Part shown: positions 15,599 to 23,311 of the stretch, one piece after another
Layout: each line of letters starts with the position of its first letter
How positions within the stretch are numbered: position 1 is the first letter of the stretch
Assembly: GCA_050331475.1 (NCBI GenBank)
Contig: JBHJGU010000074.1
Location: 1-25,593 of the forward strand
Source of the DNA: JBHJGU01 sp050331475
Lineage (GTDB): Bacteria; Pseudomonadota; Alphaproteobacteria; Caulobacterales; Maricaulaceae
Length of the DNA: 25,593 nucleotides
Direction of reading: 5' to 3'
Notes under the pieces: model-generated
What the model was told of the DNA's origin: nothing
The model's database searches: none
Seen by the model: the letters and a program-made list of their open reading frames with translations, nothing else
Position numbers and translations under genes: made by a program

Positions 15599-16750
15599 AT
15601 GGCGGCGACACCGCGCCGGGCGGGCTCCTTGTTCGCCGCGATCACTGCGGGTCTGCTGGCCGGGGCCGGTTTTGGCATGGCCCTGCCGCTCTTGTCGCTC
15701 AATCTTGAAGCGCAAACCGGATCGGGGGCCGCGATCGGCTTTGTGGGCGCGGCGGGCTCGGTATCGACGGTGCTCGTCGCACCGTTCGCTCCACGGGTGC
15801 TCCAACGCATCCCCGGTCGGGTGGCGATTGCGGGGGCGTTTCTGCTCACCGCGGCGTTGACGTTGTTGTTCCGGGTGTTCGAGAGCGTGCCCGCCTGGGC
15901 GCTCTTGCGCCTGCTCATGGGCGTGGCGGTGACCATACCCTTCATCGCCAGCGAGGTCTGGATCAACCAACTCGCCACGGATCGGGACCGCGGCAAGCTC
16001 ATCGGGCTTTATGGCGGCGCATTGGCGGCTGGCTTCGCCTCTGGCGGCTTGGTCATTTCCGTTTTGGGCACGGTGGGCTGGGCGCCGTTTCTCGTGGCTG
16101 CGAGCATATTCGGTTTCGGCGCGCTGCCGCTATTGTCCCGGGGGCCAGGCATCGAACCGCCCAAGCCGGAGGAAGCGACCCTGAGGGCCATGCTCAAGGC
16201 GGCACGTTACGCGCCGACCCCGGCCATGGCGGCGCTGGCCTTTGGCGCGGTGGAGACAGCGGTGTTTTTGTTCCTCCCCGTTTATGGGGTTCGGATCGGC
16301 CTGGGCGAAGCGGGGGCGGCGTTGTTGCTCGGCGCCACGTCGGTGGGCACCTTGGCGTTTCAGGTCCCACTGGGCTGGCTGTCCGATCAGATGGACCGGG
16401 CGCGTTTGTTGCGGTGCTGCGCAGGGGGCGCCGCCGTCGCGCCCTTGCTGATGCCATTGGCGCAGGCCTGGACGCCCGCGCTTTACGCGCTGGCCTTTGT
16501 CTATGGCGGCATGGCGGTAGGGCTTTACACCCTCGGGCTCTCGCTTCTCGGGGACCGGTTTAAGGGCGGGGCCATGGCCGCGGCGAATGCGAGTTTTGTC
16601 TTCCTGTACGGCGTGGGCTCGTTGGCGAGCCCGGCTTTGGGCGGGTATGGCATTGACGCTTGGAACCCGCATGGCGTGTTGTTGGTGCTCAGCGGGTTTG
16701 CTTTGGTTTTAGTGATCGTGGCCTATCTGCGCGCCGCGAAAGCGCGTTGA
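15599..16750 (+). CDS. MFS transporter (YcaD-like)
   Basis: Integral membrane protein of 383 residues with about 12 hydrophobic segments, of the major facilitator superfamily. SEVWINQLATDRDRGKLIGLYGG, at the end of the first half, is typical of the YcaD-type group. The second half repeats the fold, with a GWLSDQMDRARLLR loop that resembles the usual motif A. The start at 15599 is preferred because it falls 1 nt after the Nudix stop; an in-frame ATG at 15560 would overlap the Nudix gene by 38 nt. The substrate is not recognisable. Confidence 0.88.
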   Translation: MAATPRRAGSLFAAITAGLLAGAGFGMALPLLSLNLEAQTGSGAAIGFVGAAGSVSTVLVAPFAPRVLQRIPGRVAIAGAFLLTAALTLLFRVFESVPAWALLRLLMGVAVTIPFIASEVWINQLATDRDRGKLIGLYGGALAAGFASGGLVISVLGTVGWAPFLVAASIFGFGALPLLSRGPGIEPPKPEEATLRAMLKAARYAPTPAMAALAFGAVETAVFLFLPVYGVRIGLGEAGAALLLGATSVGTLAFQVPLGWLSDQMDRARLLRCCAGGAAVAPLLMPLAQAWTPALYALAFVYGGMAVGLYTLGLSLLGDRFKGGAMAAANASFVFLYGVGSLASPALGGYGIDAWNPHGVLLVLSGFALVLVIVAYLRAAKAR

Positions 16751-16801
16751 CAGAGGAAGCGTTTTCCGTATGGTCCGCGGCTCACTTTACGGAGCCTGGT
16801 G

Positions 16802-16969
16802 ATGGCTAAGCCGACAACCATCAAAATTCGCCTGAACTCCACTGCGGATACGGGCTTTTTCTACGTGACGAAGAAAAATACCCGCACCATGACCGACAAA
16901 ATGGTCAAGCGGAAATACGATCCCGTGGCGCGCAAGCACGTCTTGTTCAAAGAGGGCAAGATTAAGTAG
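16802..16969 (+). CDS. rpmG: 50S ribosomal protein L33
   Basis: Small 55-residue basic protein of the large ribosomal subunit. The sequence begins MAKPTTIKIRLNSTADTGFFYVTKKN and ends with KYDPVARKHVLFKEGKIK, the classic L33 pattern. It contains no cysteine, so it is the zinc-free form. GGAG lies 7 nt before the ATG. It follows the MFS gene after a gap of about 50 bp and is convergent with pleD (56 bp between the stops). In Caulobacter, rpmG also lies beside pleD/divK. Confidence 0.96.
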   Translation: MAKPTTIKIRLNSTADTGFFYVTKKNTRTMTDKMVKRKYDPVARKHVLFKEGKIK

Positions 16970-17025
16970 CCGGGCAGACCTCTCGCACAGTTCGCCCTAT
17001 ACGCCTTAGTTCAAAGCGACCTTGA

Positions 17026-18423
17026 TCAGCTCGCCTGGCGCTCAGCGTCAGGCTTACGCCGAATGCGCGCGGCGATCACGTGATTCCGCCCCGTTTGTTT
17101 GGCGCGGTAAAGCGCCTCATCAGCCTTTTTCAAGAGCTTATCAGGCGTTTCCTCGACGTCCTCATATTCCGCCACACCCAAGCTGACGGTCACGGCGAGG
17201 GCCTCGCTGCGTCCAGGCAAATCAAACGGGGTGGCGCAGATCGCCCGGCGCACGCGTTCGGCGGCCTGACGGGCGAAATCGAGCCCCGTCTCGGGCATGA
17301 CGACGACGAACTCCTCCCCTCCATAGCGGCACGGCAGATCCACCGCACGCACGTTCGACCCTAATCGCTGCGCGAATTCTTTGAGCTCCGCGTCGCCGAT
17401 ATCATGGCCGTAGGTGTCGTTGACCTTTTTAAAATAGTCGATGTCGGAGATCATAACGGCGACCTTCGGCCCCCCGCGCGACGCGCGGTCGCACGCCGCT
17501 TTTAAGCGCCCCATCATGAACCGGCGATTGTTAAGCCCGGTCAGTTGGTCGGTGACCGCCATCTCGAGACTGCTGTCCAGGGTTTGGCGTAGGAAATCCG
17601 CATACCGTTTATGCTTGATTTGAGTGCGGACGCGGGCAGCCAGTTCTTGGGAGTCGACCGGGCCGACCAGAATATCGTTCACGCCGAGGTCCAGCGCTCG
17701 GACCGCCTGGTCAGACACCGCGCCGTCGGCGATAGCGAGGATCGGCACGTGCCGGGTCAGCTCATCAGCACGGATGCGCGCGCACAAGCGCAAAGCGTCA
17801 AACGCGTCTGATCCTAAATCGACAATGACTAAGTCCACCGCGCCACGCGCACGCTCGACGGCCGTTTTCGGATCGCTTTCGGCGAAGGCTTCCCGGCCGG
17901 CCATATTTAAACGCTTAATGATGCGATCGCGTTGGCGCGCATCGTTATCGATGATCAACACTCGCCCGCCTTCGGAACTGGTCATGCGCTCGCGCTCAAT
18001 GGCGCCGATCGCAAGGCCTGAGGCTTCCCGACACCGCAACTCGTCTATGACGACCTTCAGCCGCAACAAGCTGCGCACCCGCGCCAGCAGCGCCACGTCA
18101 TCCACCGGCTTGGTGAGAAAATCGTCCGCGCCCGCATCGAGCCCTTTGACGCGGTCTTCCTTGTCGCCCAGAGCGGTGACCATCACCACCGGCACATGGC
18201 GGGTCTTCGGATCGGCCTTGAGCCGCCGGCAGGTCTCAAACCCATCCATGCCGGGCATCATGACGTCGAGCAGAATCAGATCGGGACGCTCGGTGTTCGT
18301 CGCGTCTAACGCCGCTTTGCCGGAGTCCACCGCTAGGACGTCGAGATACTCGGCCTCGAGCTTGTCCTTGAGCAGCCGGCGGTTCGGCTCCAAATCATCG
18401 ACGATGAGGACGCGGCCGCTCAT
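17026..18423 (-). CDS. pleD: PleD-type response regulator diguanylate cyclase
   Basis: Makes cyclic di-GMP from two GTP after phosphorylation; in Caulobacter it drives the swarmer-to-stalked transition. It has 465 residues. Receiver domain 1 carries the phosphoacceptor Asp53 in LILLDVMMPGMDG and the conserved Lys in FLTKPVDD. The second receiver (about 155-275) is degenerate, with LVGPVD where the Lys is expected, matching its adaptor role in PleD. The GGDEF domain has the active GGEEF form at residues 368-372 and an inhibitory I-site, Arg359-A-V-Asp362, nine residues upstream. These numbers equal those of Caulobacter PleD. It lies 9 nt after divK and is probably co-transcribed with it. Confidence 0.95.
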   Translation of the reverse strand: MSGRVLIVDDLEPNRRLLKDKLEAEYLDVLAVDSGKAALDATNTERPDLILLDVMMPGMDGFETCRRLKADPKTRHVPVVMVTALGDKEDRVKGLDAGADDFLTKPVDDVALLARVRSLLRLKVVIDELRCREASGLAIGAIERERMTSSEGGRVLIIDNDARQRDRIIKRLNMAGREAFAESDPKTAVERARGAVDLVIVDLGSDAFDALRLCARIRADELTRHVPILAIADGAVSDQAVRALDLGVNDILVGPVDSQELAARVRTQIKHKRYADFLRQTLDSSLEMAVTDQLTGLNNRRFMMGRLKAACDRASRGGPKVAVMISDIDYFKKVNDTYGHDIGDAELKEFAQRLGSNVRAVDLPCRYGGEEFVVVMPETGLDFARQAAERVRRAICATPFDLPGRSEALAVTVSLGVAEYEDVEETPDKLLKKADEALYRAKQTGRNHVIAARIRRKPDAERQAS

Positions 18424-18432
18424 GGCGTTCCC

Positions 18433-18798
18433 CTAGCCGATAAACCGATGGACCGTTTCTAAGAACGTCGAAACGGTAATAGGTTTGGAGATATAGGCCT
18501 CGCATCCGCCCTCGCGAATGCGTTCTTCGTCGCCTTTCATGGCGAAAGCGGTGACAGCGACCACGGGTATGGATTTCAGATCGTCGTCTTCCTTAATCCA
18601 CTTGGTCACTTCCAGGCCGGACACCTCGGGCAATTGGATATCCATCAGGATAAGGTCTGGATGATGGTCGCGGGCGAGTTCAAGCGCTTTTAGCCCTTCA
18701 CGGGTCTGGAGCACCTCATAGCCGTGCGCATCGAGCAGATCATGAAACAGCTTCATGTTCAGCTCGTTATCCTCCACGATCAGTACGGTCTTGCCCAT
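18433..18798 (-). CDS. divK: single-domain response regulator DivK
   Basis: Cell-fate response regulator consisting of one receiver domain (121 residues). Its phosphorylated form steers the DivJ/PleC/DivL-CckA system and so controls CtrA activity and the cell cycle. The acidic pair is in VLIVEDNELNMKLF, the phosphoacceptor is Asp53 in LILMDIQLPEVSG, then the Thr/Ala switch segment PVVAVTAFAMKGDEE and the conserved Lys in AYISKPI. There is no output domain. The high similarity I recall to Caulobacter DivK, plus pleD directly downstream, makes the assignment firm. The upstream intergenic region contains a CtrA-like motif. Confidence 0.96.
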   Translation of the reverse strand: MGKTVLIVEDNELNMKLFHDLLDAHGYEVLQTREGLKALELARDHHPDLILMDIQLPEVSGLEVTKWIKEDDDLKSIPVVAVTAFAMKGDEERIREGGCEAYISKPITVSTFLETVHRFIG

Positions 18799-18866
18799 CT
18801 TGCTCTTAGCTCGCTTCGTCGCCGTGCGCCTCGCGTCCGAAGCCTATTCCCGACGATCGTTATCAT

Positions 18867-18898
18867 TTAACCGATATACTGTTAAACAAGCCTTGAAC
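18867..18898. promoter_or_regulatory. CtrA-like half sites upstream of divK
   Basis: Read on the minus strand, positions 18897-18882 give TCAA-N7-TTAA preceded and followed so as to end in TTAAC (to 18881). This is one mismatch from the CtrA consensus TTAA-N7-TTAAC. A second half site forms the inverted pair TTAAC (18867-18871) and GTTAA (18881-18885) with a 9-nt spacer. The site is about 85-100 nt upstream of divK, in a locally AT-rich segment. In Caulobacter, divK is under CtrA control, which fits. Confidence 0.45.
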
Positions 18899-18933
18899 GT
18901 ATACGCAACATTCTTGCGATGATATTCGCATTG

Positions 18934-18950
18934 TAAAACTCTGAGTTTTA
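18934..18950. promoter_or_regulatory. 17-bp odd palindrome upstream of dinB
   Basis: TAAAACTCTGAGTTTTA has two perfect 8-nt arms around a central T. It ends 59 nt before the dinB start, inside the divK-dinB intergenic region, and could be an operator overlapping a promoter. The binding protein is unknown. Confidence 0.4.
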
Positions 18951-19009
18951 TCCTAGCGCGGTCGACGGTTGCGTTTTCCGGCCTACAACGCGCCGATAAG
19001 TTAAGCGCC

Positions 19010-20287
19010 ATGGCGAAGCCCGACCCTATGATCCAACGTTGCCGGATGTGCGCGCGGCGCCTCGAGGCGACGGAGACGTCATGCGGGTTCTGTGGCGCCA
19101 GACATCGCGTCGCCCATCCGGAGCTTGACGCTTTGGCGATCGCACATTTGGACTGCGATGCGTTTTACGCCGCGGTGGAGAAACGCGACCGCCCCGAATT
19201 GGTCAGCCAACCGGTGATCGTCGGCGGGGGTCGGCGCGGCGTGGTGGCCACGGCGTGTTATTTAGCCCGCGCGTTTGGCGTGCGCTCCGCCATGCCCATG
19301 TTCAACGCGTTGAGGGCCTGCCCGCAAGCGGTCGTCATTCGGCCGGACATGGCGAAATACGCCTACGAGGGCCGGCGCGTGCGCGAGATGATGCGCGCGC
19401 TCACCCCGTTGGTGGAACCGTTATCCATCGACGAGGCTTTTTTGGATCTGACGGGAACCGAACGCCTCCATGGCGGCCCGCCCGCGCAAAGCCTCTTGAC
19501 GTTAGCCCGAGCGGTGGAGACCGAATTGGGCATCACCGTCTCCATCGGCCTCTCTTACAACAAGTTTCTCGCAAAATGCGCATCGGGGCTGAACAAGCCT
19601 AAGGGGTTTACGGTCATCGGTCGGGCCGAAGCGCTGGATTTCCTCGCCGATAAGCCGGTGGATTTCGTCTATGGGGTCGGCCCCGCCTTTGCGCGCAACC
19701 TCACCGCGGCCGGCTTGCGGACCTTGGGCGAGGTGCGCACGCGCTCTGAGACCGAATTGATGCGCCAATTCGGCGAGGCGGGCCTGCGCCTAGCGCGGCT
19801 TTCGCGGGGGGAGGACGTCCGCGCGGTCGAACCCGACCGGGACCGAAAATCCATCTCCTCGGAAACCACGTTCGAGCGCGACCTGGTCCGGCTTGAGGAC
19901 CTCGACCAAGCGCTCTGGGCGCTGTGCGAAAAAACCGCGGATCGCGCGAAGGCCGCGAACGCCTGCGGACGGGTGGTGACGTTAAAGCTCAAGACCGCAG
20001 CGCACAAAACCCTGACGCGGCGGCGCACCCTGCCCGCGCCCACCCAACTCGCCGACGCGCTTTATCGGGCCGCGTTTGATCTGCTTTCGGCGGAGGCCAG
20101 CCGCCAGGCGTTTCGCTTACTCGGCGTTGGGATCAGCGGGTTGGAGGCCGCCGGCGCGGCCGCGCAAGACTGGCTCGCCCCCCAAGCCACCCAACGCGCC
20201 GCCGCAGAACGGGCGATAGACGCGGCGCGCGCGAAGTTTGGGGCCTCCGCGGTGATTAAAGGTCGTAGCTTGAAGCGCGACGATTAG
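19010..20287 (+). CDS. dinB: DNA polymerase IV with N-terminal zinc ribbon
   Basis: Y-family translesion polymerase of 425 residues. Catalytic acidic residues are visible: Asp48/Asp50 in HLDCDAFYAAVE and Asp141-Glu142 in LSIDEAFLDLTG. The fingers segment PVIVGGGRRGVVATACYLARAFGVRSAMP and the thumb element GVGPAFARNLTAAGLRTLGEV are intact, and the little-finger region follows. In front of the polymerase are about 35 residues with Cys11, Cys14, Cys25 and Cys28 (two C-x2-C pairs), a likely zinc ribbon found in an alphaproteobacterial Pol IV subgroup. No QLxLF-type clamp peptide is seen at the C-terminus. The start at 19010 is kept, but an in-frame ATG at 19028 is also possible because no strong Shine-Dalgarno precedes the first. 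It is divergent from divK and convergent with the hydrolase gene. Confidence 0.94.
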   Translation: MAKPDPMIQRCRMCARRLEATETSCGFCGARHRVAHPELDALAIAHLDCDAFYAAVEKRDRPELVSQPVIVGGGRRGVVATACYLARAFGVRSAMPMFNALRACPQAVVIRPDMAKYAYEGRRVREMMRALTPLVEPLSIDEAFLDLTGTERLHGGPPAQSLLTLARAVETELGITVSIGLSYNKFLAKCASGLNKPKGFTVIGRAEALDFLADKPVDFVYGVGPAFARNLTAAGLRTLGEVRTRSETELMRQFGEAGLRLARLSRGEDVRAVEPDRDRKSISSETTFERDLVRLEDLDQALWALCEKTADRAKAANACGRVVTLKLKTAAHKTLTRRRTLPAPTQLADALYRAAFDLLSAEASRQAFRLLGVGISGLEAAGAAAQDWLAPQATQRAAAERAIDAARAKFGASAVIKGRSLKRDD

Positions 20288-20299
20288 GTCTTGACCTAA
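20284..20299. repeat. palindrome spanning both convergent stop codons
   Basis: TTAGGTC-TT-GACCTAA is a perfect inverted repeat that includes the TAG stop of dinB (plus strand) in its left arm and the TAG stop of the hydrolase (minus strand) in its right arm. The two genes end 8 nt apart. It may act as a small two-way transcription end, although no T-run follows. Confidence 0.4.
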
Positions 20300-21168
20300 A
20301 GCGCGGTCTCTAAGGTCTCCCAAACCTCGGGCCAAAACGGCGCGGAGGCGCGCTTGAACGCGCCGCCATGGCTGACGCGTTTAAGGCCGTAATCTTGGGG
20401 GCGGCGCACGCGCAACTCCCTTGGCGCGTTGGGGTAAGCGGTCAGCAAATCCGCCCCTGTGCGCGGGTTGGCGATGCCGTCATCGGTGAAGATCCAAGAC
20501 GTGATCGGCGCGCGAACCGCCTCGAAATAATGAGGTTTGAGCCGATCGTGCAGCTCGTCGAGGAAATAGCGCGGCTTCACGCACCAGCGCCGCCAGGTCT
20601 CATAAACCCCGCGCGGCAACGCTTCCCCGCCCCACAAACCGCCAGCCGGAATATGGTCAAACAGCGACAAGCAGACAGGCCCATAGAATGCCCAAAACAC
20701 CAGCCCCAACACCGCTTGATCGAGGTGGTGCTTGCCGAAATACCCGGTGCCGACACAGACAAACCCGTGGGCGGCGATCCGGTCGTGATTGTCCATAAAC
20801 CCGATAAAGTGCCCGCCCACGGAATGGCCCACATGAAGGATTGGCGCGTCACCCACCCGAGCCTCCAAGGCGCGCAAGGCGGCGGGCATGTCCTGCCGTC
20901 CCCAGTCGAGATAAGTGATCGGCGAACCCCGCAAGCTCTGCGGTTTTGACGCGCCGATCCCACGATAATCATAAGCCAATGTCGCAAAACCGCGCTTCGC
21001 GCTGGCTTCGGCGAACCGCCAATAGCTGGTCATGGGAAACCCGGTCGCCGAGGACACGAGCAAGCCCGCTGTCGGCTCCGGAGGAGCGAACAGACGGCCC
21101 GCAAGCGGGGTCCCGTCCGCAGCCGTAAACACAAGGTCTTCGGCGGTGATTGCAGGGTCCGCAGACAT
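20296..21168 (-). CDS. alpha/beta hydrolase
   Basis: Predicted serine hydrolase of 290 residues. The nucleophile elbow is GHSVGG with Ser116; a plausible acid is Asp229 or Asp230 in WIFTDDGIANP, and the base is His267 in RVSHGGAF. The strand after the oxyanion turn reads LLVSSATGFPM, and YDYRGIGAS is typical of the fold. A longer in-frame start at 21267 exists, but the ATG at 21168 has GGGAG seven nt upstream on the minus strand and begins right before the first strand, so it is chosen. No signal peptide is present in this form. The substrate is unknown; esterase or lipase-like activity is possible. Confidence 0.85.
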   Translation of the reverse strand: MSADPAITAEDLVFTAADGTPLAGRLFAPPEPTAGLLVSSATGFPMTSYWRFAEASAKRGFATLAYDYRGIGASKPQSLRGSPITYLDWGRQDMPAALRALEARVGDAPILHVGHSVGGHFIGFMDNHDRIAAHGFVCVGTGYFGKHHLDQAVLGLVFWAFYGPVCLSLFDHIPAGGLWGGEALPRGVYETWRRWCVKPRYFLDELHDRLKPHYFEAVRAPITSWIFTDDGIANPRTGADLLTAYPNAPRELRVRRPQDYGLKRVSHGGAFKRASAPFWPEVWETLETAL

Positions 21169-21231
21169 TGAGGCGCTCCCATCCCTAATTCCGTCGCTCG
21201 CGATCGTGCCACTTGCCGTTAACGTCAACGC

Positions 21232-21259
21232 AAGCCAGACCGGTGCGGCAGACTGGCTT
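21232..21259. promoter_or_regulatory. inverted repeat between hydrolase and RidA-family gene
   Basis: AAGCCAG (21232-21238) and CTGGCTT (21253-21259) are perfect 7-bp arms with a 14-nt spacer that contains a further CCG/CGG pairing. It lies in the 193-bp divergent gap, about 64 nt upstream of the hydrolase start and 103 nt upstream of the RidA-family start, so it could regulate either. Confidence 0.3.
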
Positions 21260-21361
21260 AAGGACAAACCCCTTGCGGCGCTGTCACAGCCCGCTTGGCC
21301 TCGCGCCTGGAGGCCACTAAACGCAGACCACCGACTGGGTCTTAAAAGCAGGGAGAGCGTT

Positions 21362-21844
21362 ATGGGTGTGATTGACGCGCGTTTGGCGGAGTTGGGCCTA
21401 GCCTTGCCGGAGCCGCCGGCTCCTGTGGCGAGCTACGTCCCCTTCGTTAAGACGGGATCGATGGTGTTTGTCTCCGGGCAAGTATCGATGGGCGACAAAG
21501 GCGTCATCAAGGGCCGGCTGGGCGCGGGCTTTGATCTCAGCGCCGGCAAATACGCGGCCCGCTGGTGCGGGCTCAATTTGTTGGCGCAGCTTAAAGTGGC
21601 CTGCGCCGGCGATCTGGACCGGGTCCGCCGGGTCGTCAAACTTGGCGGCTTTGTCGCGGTGGAGCGCGGCTTTCCGCAAATCCCGCAAGTGATCAATGGC
21701 TGTTCGGACCTCATGCAAGAGGTGTTCGGCGACGATATCGGTCGGCATGCGCGCGCCGCCGTCGGGGTTGCGGAGTTGCCGCTCGGCGCCGCGGTGGAGG
21801 TCGACGGGGTCTTCGAGATTGGCGATTCAGCGCAACCCGGATGA
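21362..21844 (+). CDS. RidA/YjgF/UK114 family protein
   Basis: Protein of 160 residues. RidA proteins hydrolyse reactive enamine/imine intermediates such as 2-aminoacrylate; this one belongs to a longer subgroup whose function is less clear. Matching features are YVPFVKTGSMVFVSGQVSMGDKGVIKGRLGAGFD, CGLNLLAQLKVACAGDLDRVRRVVKLGGFVAV, and the end ARAAVGVAELPLGAAVEVDGVFEI. The catalytic Arg of typical RidA (in the xxRxxV segment near the end) appears replaced, since AAVGVAELPLGAAVEVD contains no Arg after ARAAVG. The start ATG at 21362 has GGGAGAG closely upstream. It is 51 bp before the DUF482 gene and probably in one unit with it. Confidence 0.85.
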   Translation: MGVIDARLAELGLALPEPPAPVASYVPFVKTGSMVFVSGQVSMGDKGVIKGRLGAGFDLSAGKYAARWCGLNLLAQLKVACAGDLDRVRRVVKLGGFVAVERGFPQIPQVINGCSDLMQEVFGDDIGRHARAAVGVAELPLGAAVEVDGVFEIGDSAQPG

Positions 21845-21895
21845 CGCGGGCGATGGCGCTGGCCCGTCTGGCTCCCCCACCCTAAATCTATCGTT

Positions 21896-23065
21896 ATGGA
21901 CGGGTCGGGCGACATCACCTTAAGCGCGGTCTCATCGATCGCGACTGTGGGGCAAGCGGGGTGGGACGCGGTGGCGAACCCGCCCAGCCGGCCGTATAAC
22001 CCCTTTGTCAGCTTTGATTTTTTGGATGCACTGGAGGCCTCCGGCTGTGTCACGCCGCAGACCGGCTGGGCGCCCACCCATTTGCTCGCCCACAACGGCG
22101 ACGGCGCGTTGGTTGGGGCGGCGCCGGCGTATCTGAAATCGCATTCCTATGGCGAGTTCGTGTTCGACCACGCCTGGGCGGACGCCTATCATCGCGCCGG
22201 CGGGCGGTATTATCCCAAGCTGCAATGCGCCAGCCCCTTCACGCCCGCTACCGGCCCGCGCCTGCTGGTCAGCCCCGCGGTCGCTGATCCCGCGCCCGTT
22301 GAAGCGGCGCTGGCGCGCGGGCTACAGGCCTTGGCCGTGCGTTACAAAGCCTCCTCCGCACACATCACCTTTCCGACCGAAGGCGAATGGGATCGGCTGG
22401 GCGAAGCGGGGTGGCTGCAACGCACCGACCAACAGTTTCACTTCCACAATCCGGGCTATCGCGATTTCGACGATTTTCTGGATGCGCTCGCCTCGCGCAA
22501 GCGCAAAAATCTGCGCAAGGAGCGCGCCACAGCCCAGGCCGGCTTAGAGATCGACCGGCTGACCGGGGCCGACCTTAAGACTAAGCATTGGGATGCGTTT
22601 TTCGACTTTTACGAAGACACCGGCGCGCGCAAATGGGGCTCGCCCTACCTCAACCGCGACGCGTTTGAGGAATTTCACGACCGTCTGGCGGACAAAATTG
22701 TGCTGGTGTTGGCCCGCGAGGGTGACCGCCCGATCGCCGGCGCGCTGAACTTCGTCGGCGGGGAGGCGCTGTTCGGCCGGTATTGGGGCCGGGCGGAGGA
22801 GCGGCCGTGCCTGCACTTCGAGCTGTGTTATTACCAAGCCATCGATATTGCCTTGGAACGGGGGCTCAAACGGGTGGAGGCCGGCGCGCAAGGCGCCCAT
22901 AAGCTCGCCCGCGGCTATGCGCCCGCGCGCACCTATTCCGCGCACTGGCTCGCGGATCCGGCGTTTTCTGACGCGGTGGCCGATTATCTCGACCATGAGC
23001 GCGAGGCGGTGGCCGAGGACATCGCGCTCTTGGACGGCCATACCCCGTTTAAAAAAGGCGATTAA
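21896..23065 (+). CDS. DUF482 / GNAT-like acyltransferase family protein
   Basis: Protein of 389 residues that I match to the DUF482 family, which resembles FemAB/GNAT-type acyltransferases in fold and is widespread in alphaproteobacteria. Visible elements: WDAVANPPSRPYNPFVSFDFLDALEASG near the start, HSYGEFVFDHAWADAYHRAGGRYYPKLQCASPFTPATGPRLL, then FDDFLDALASRKRKNLRKER, and the acyltransferase-like GRYWGRAEERPCLHFELCYYQAIDIALERGLKRVEAGAQGAHKLARGY. The biochemical role is not established. Translation probably starts at the ATG at 21896, but no good Shine-Dalgarno precedes it. It is the last gene of the conserved part. Confidence 0.82.
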   Translation: MDGSGDITLSAVSSIATVGQAGWDAVANPPSRPYNPFVSFDFLDALEASGCVTPQTGWAPTHLLAHNGDGALVGAAPAYLKSHSYGEFVFDHAWADAYHRAGGRYYPKLQCASPFTPATGPRLLVSPAVADPAPVEAALARGLQALAVRYKASSAHITFPTEGEWDRLGEAGWLQRTDQQFHFHNPGYRDFDDFLDALASRKRKNLRKERATAQAGLEIDRLTGADLKTKHWDAFFDFYEDTGARKWGSPYLNRDAFEEFHDRLADKIVLVLAREGDRPIAGALNFVGGEALFGRYWGRAEERPCLHFELCYYQAIDIALERGLKRVEAGAQGAHKLARGYAPARTYSAHWLADPAFSDAVADYLDHEREAVAEDIALLDGHTPFKKGD

Positions 23066-23154
23066 CCGCGGGGCAGAAGCGGGATCGGGCCTTGACCCCG
23101 GACTGGCGCGCCCGCTTTGATCGCGCGATAGTTGGGATAACGGTGTGACGGACC

Positions 23155-23177
23155 CGGCTCACCGGTGAGCCGCTTTT
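23155..23177 (+). terminator. possible terminator after the DUF482 gene
   Basis: The 18-bp perfect palindrome CGGCTCACCGGTGAGCCG (23155-23172) can form a 7-bp stem with a 4-nt loop and is followed by CTTTT. The T-run is short, so termination may be weak. It lies 90 nt after the DUF482 stop and separates that gene from the nuclease cassette. Confidence 0.5.
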
Positions 23178-23201
23178 CATTTCGAGCGAGACCGCGCCGC
23201 A

Positions 23202-23231
23202 GCGATCATCCCGCCGGGCGTGGGTGATCGC
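23202..23231. repeat. inverted repeat upstream of the nuclease gene
   Basis: GCGATCA (23202-23208) and TGATCGC (23225-23231) are perfect 7-bp arms around a GC-rich spacer that contains CGCC-G-GGCG. It ends about 80 nt before the nuclease ATG. It could be an operator, or the remains of an insertion boundary. Confidence 0.35.
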
Positions 23232-23311
23232 AGAGACTGCGCAAGAGGGCTGGTGTCATTGGGGGCCTGGTGGACTACGGCCCCAACGAAGCGGCGGGGT
23301 GGCGAACGATC

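Noticed and set aside
21169..21267. 33-residue extension of the alpha/beta hydrolase that might be a signal peptide
   Set aside because: It contains no basic start followed by a clean cleavage site, and the ATG at 21168 has a good Shine-Dalgarno at the right distance.
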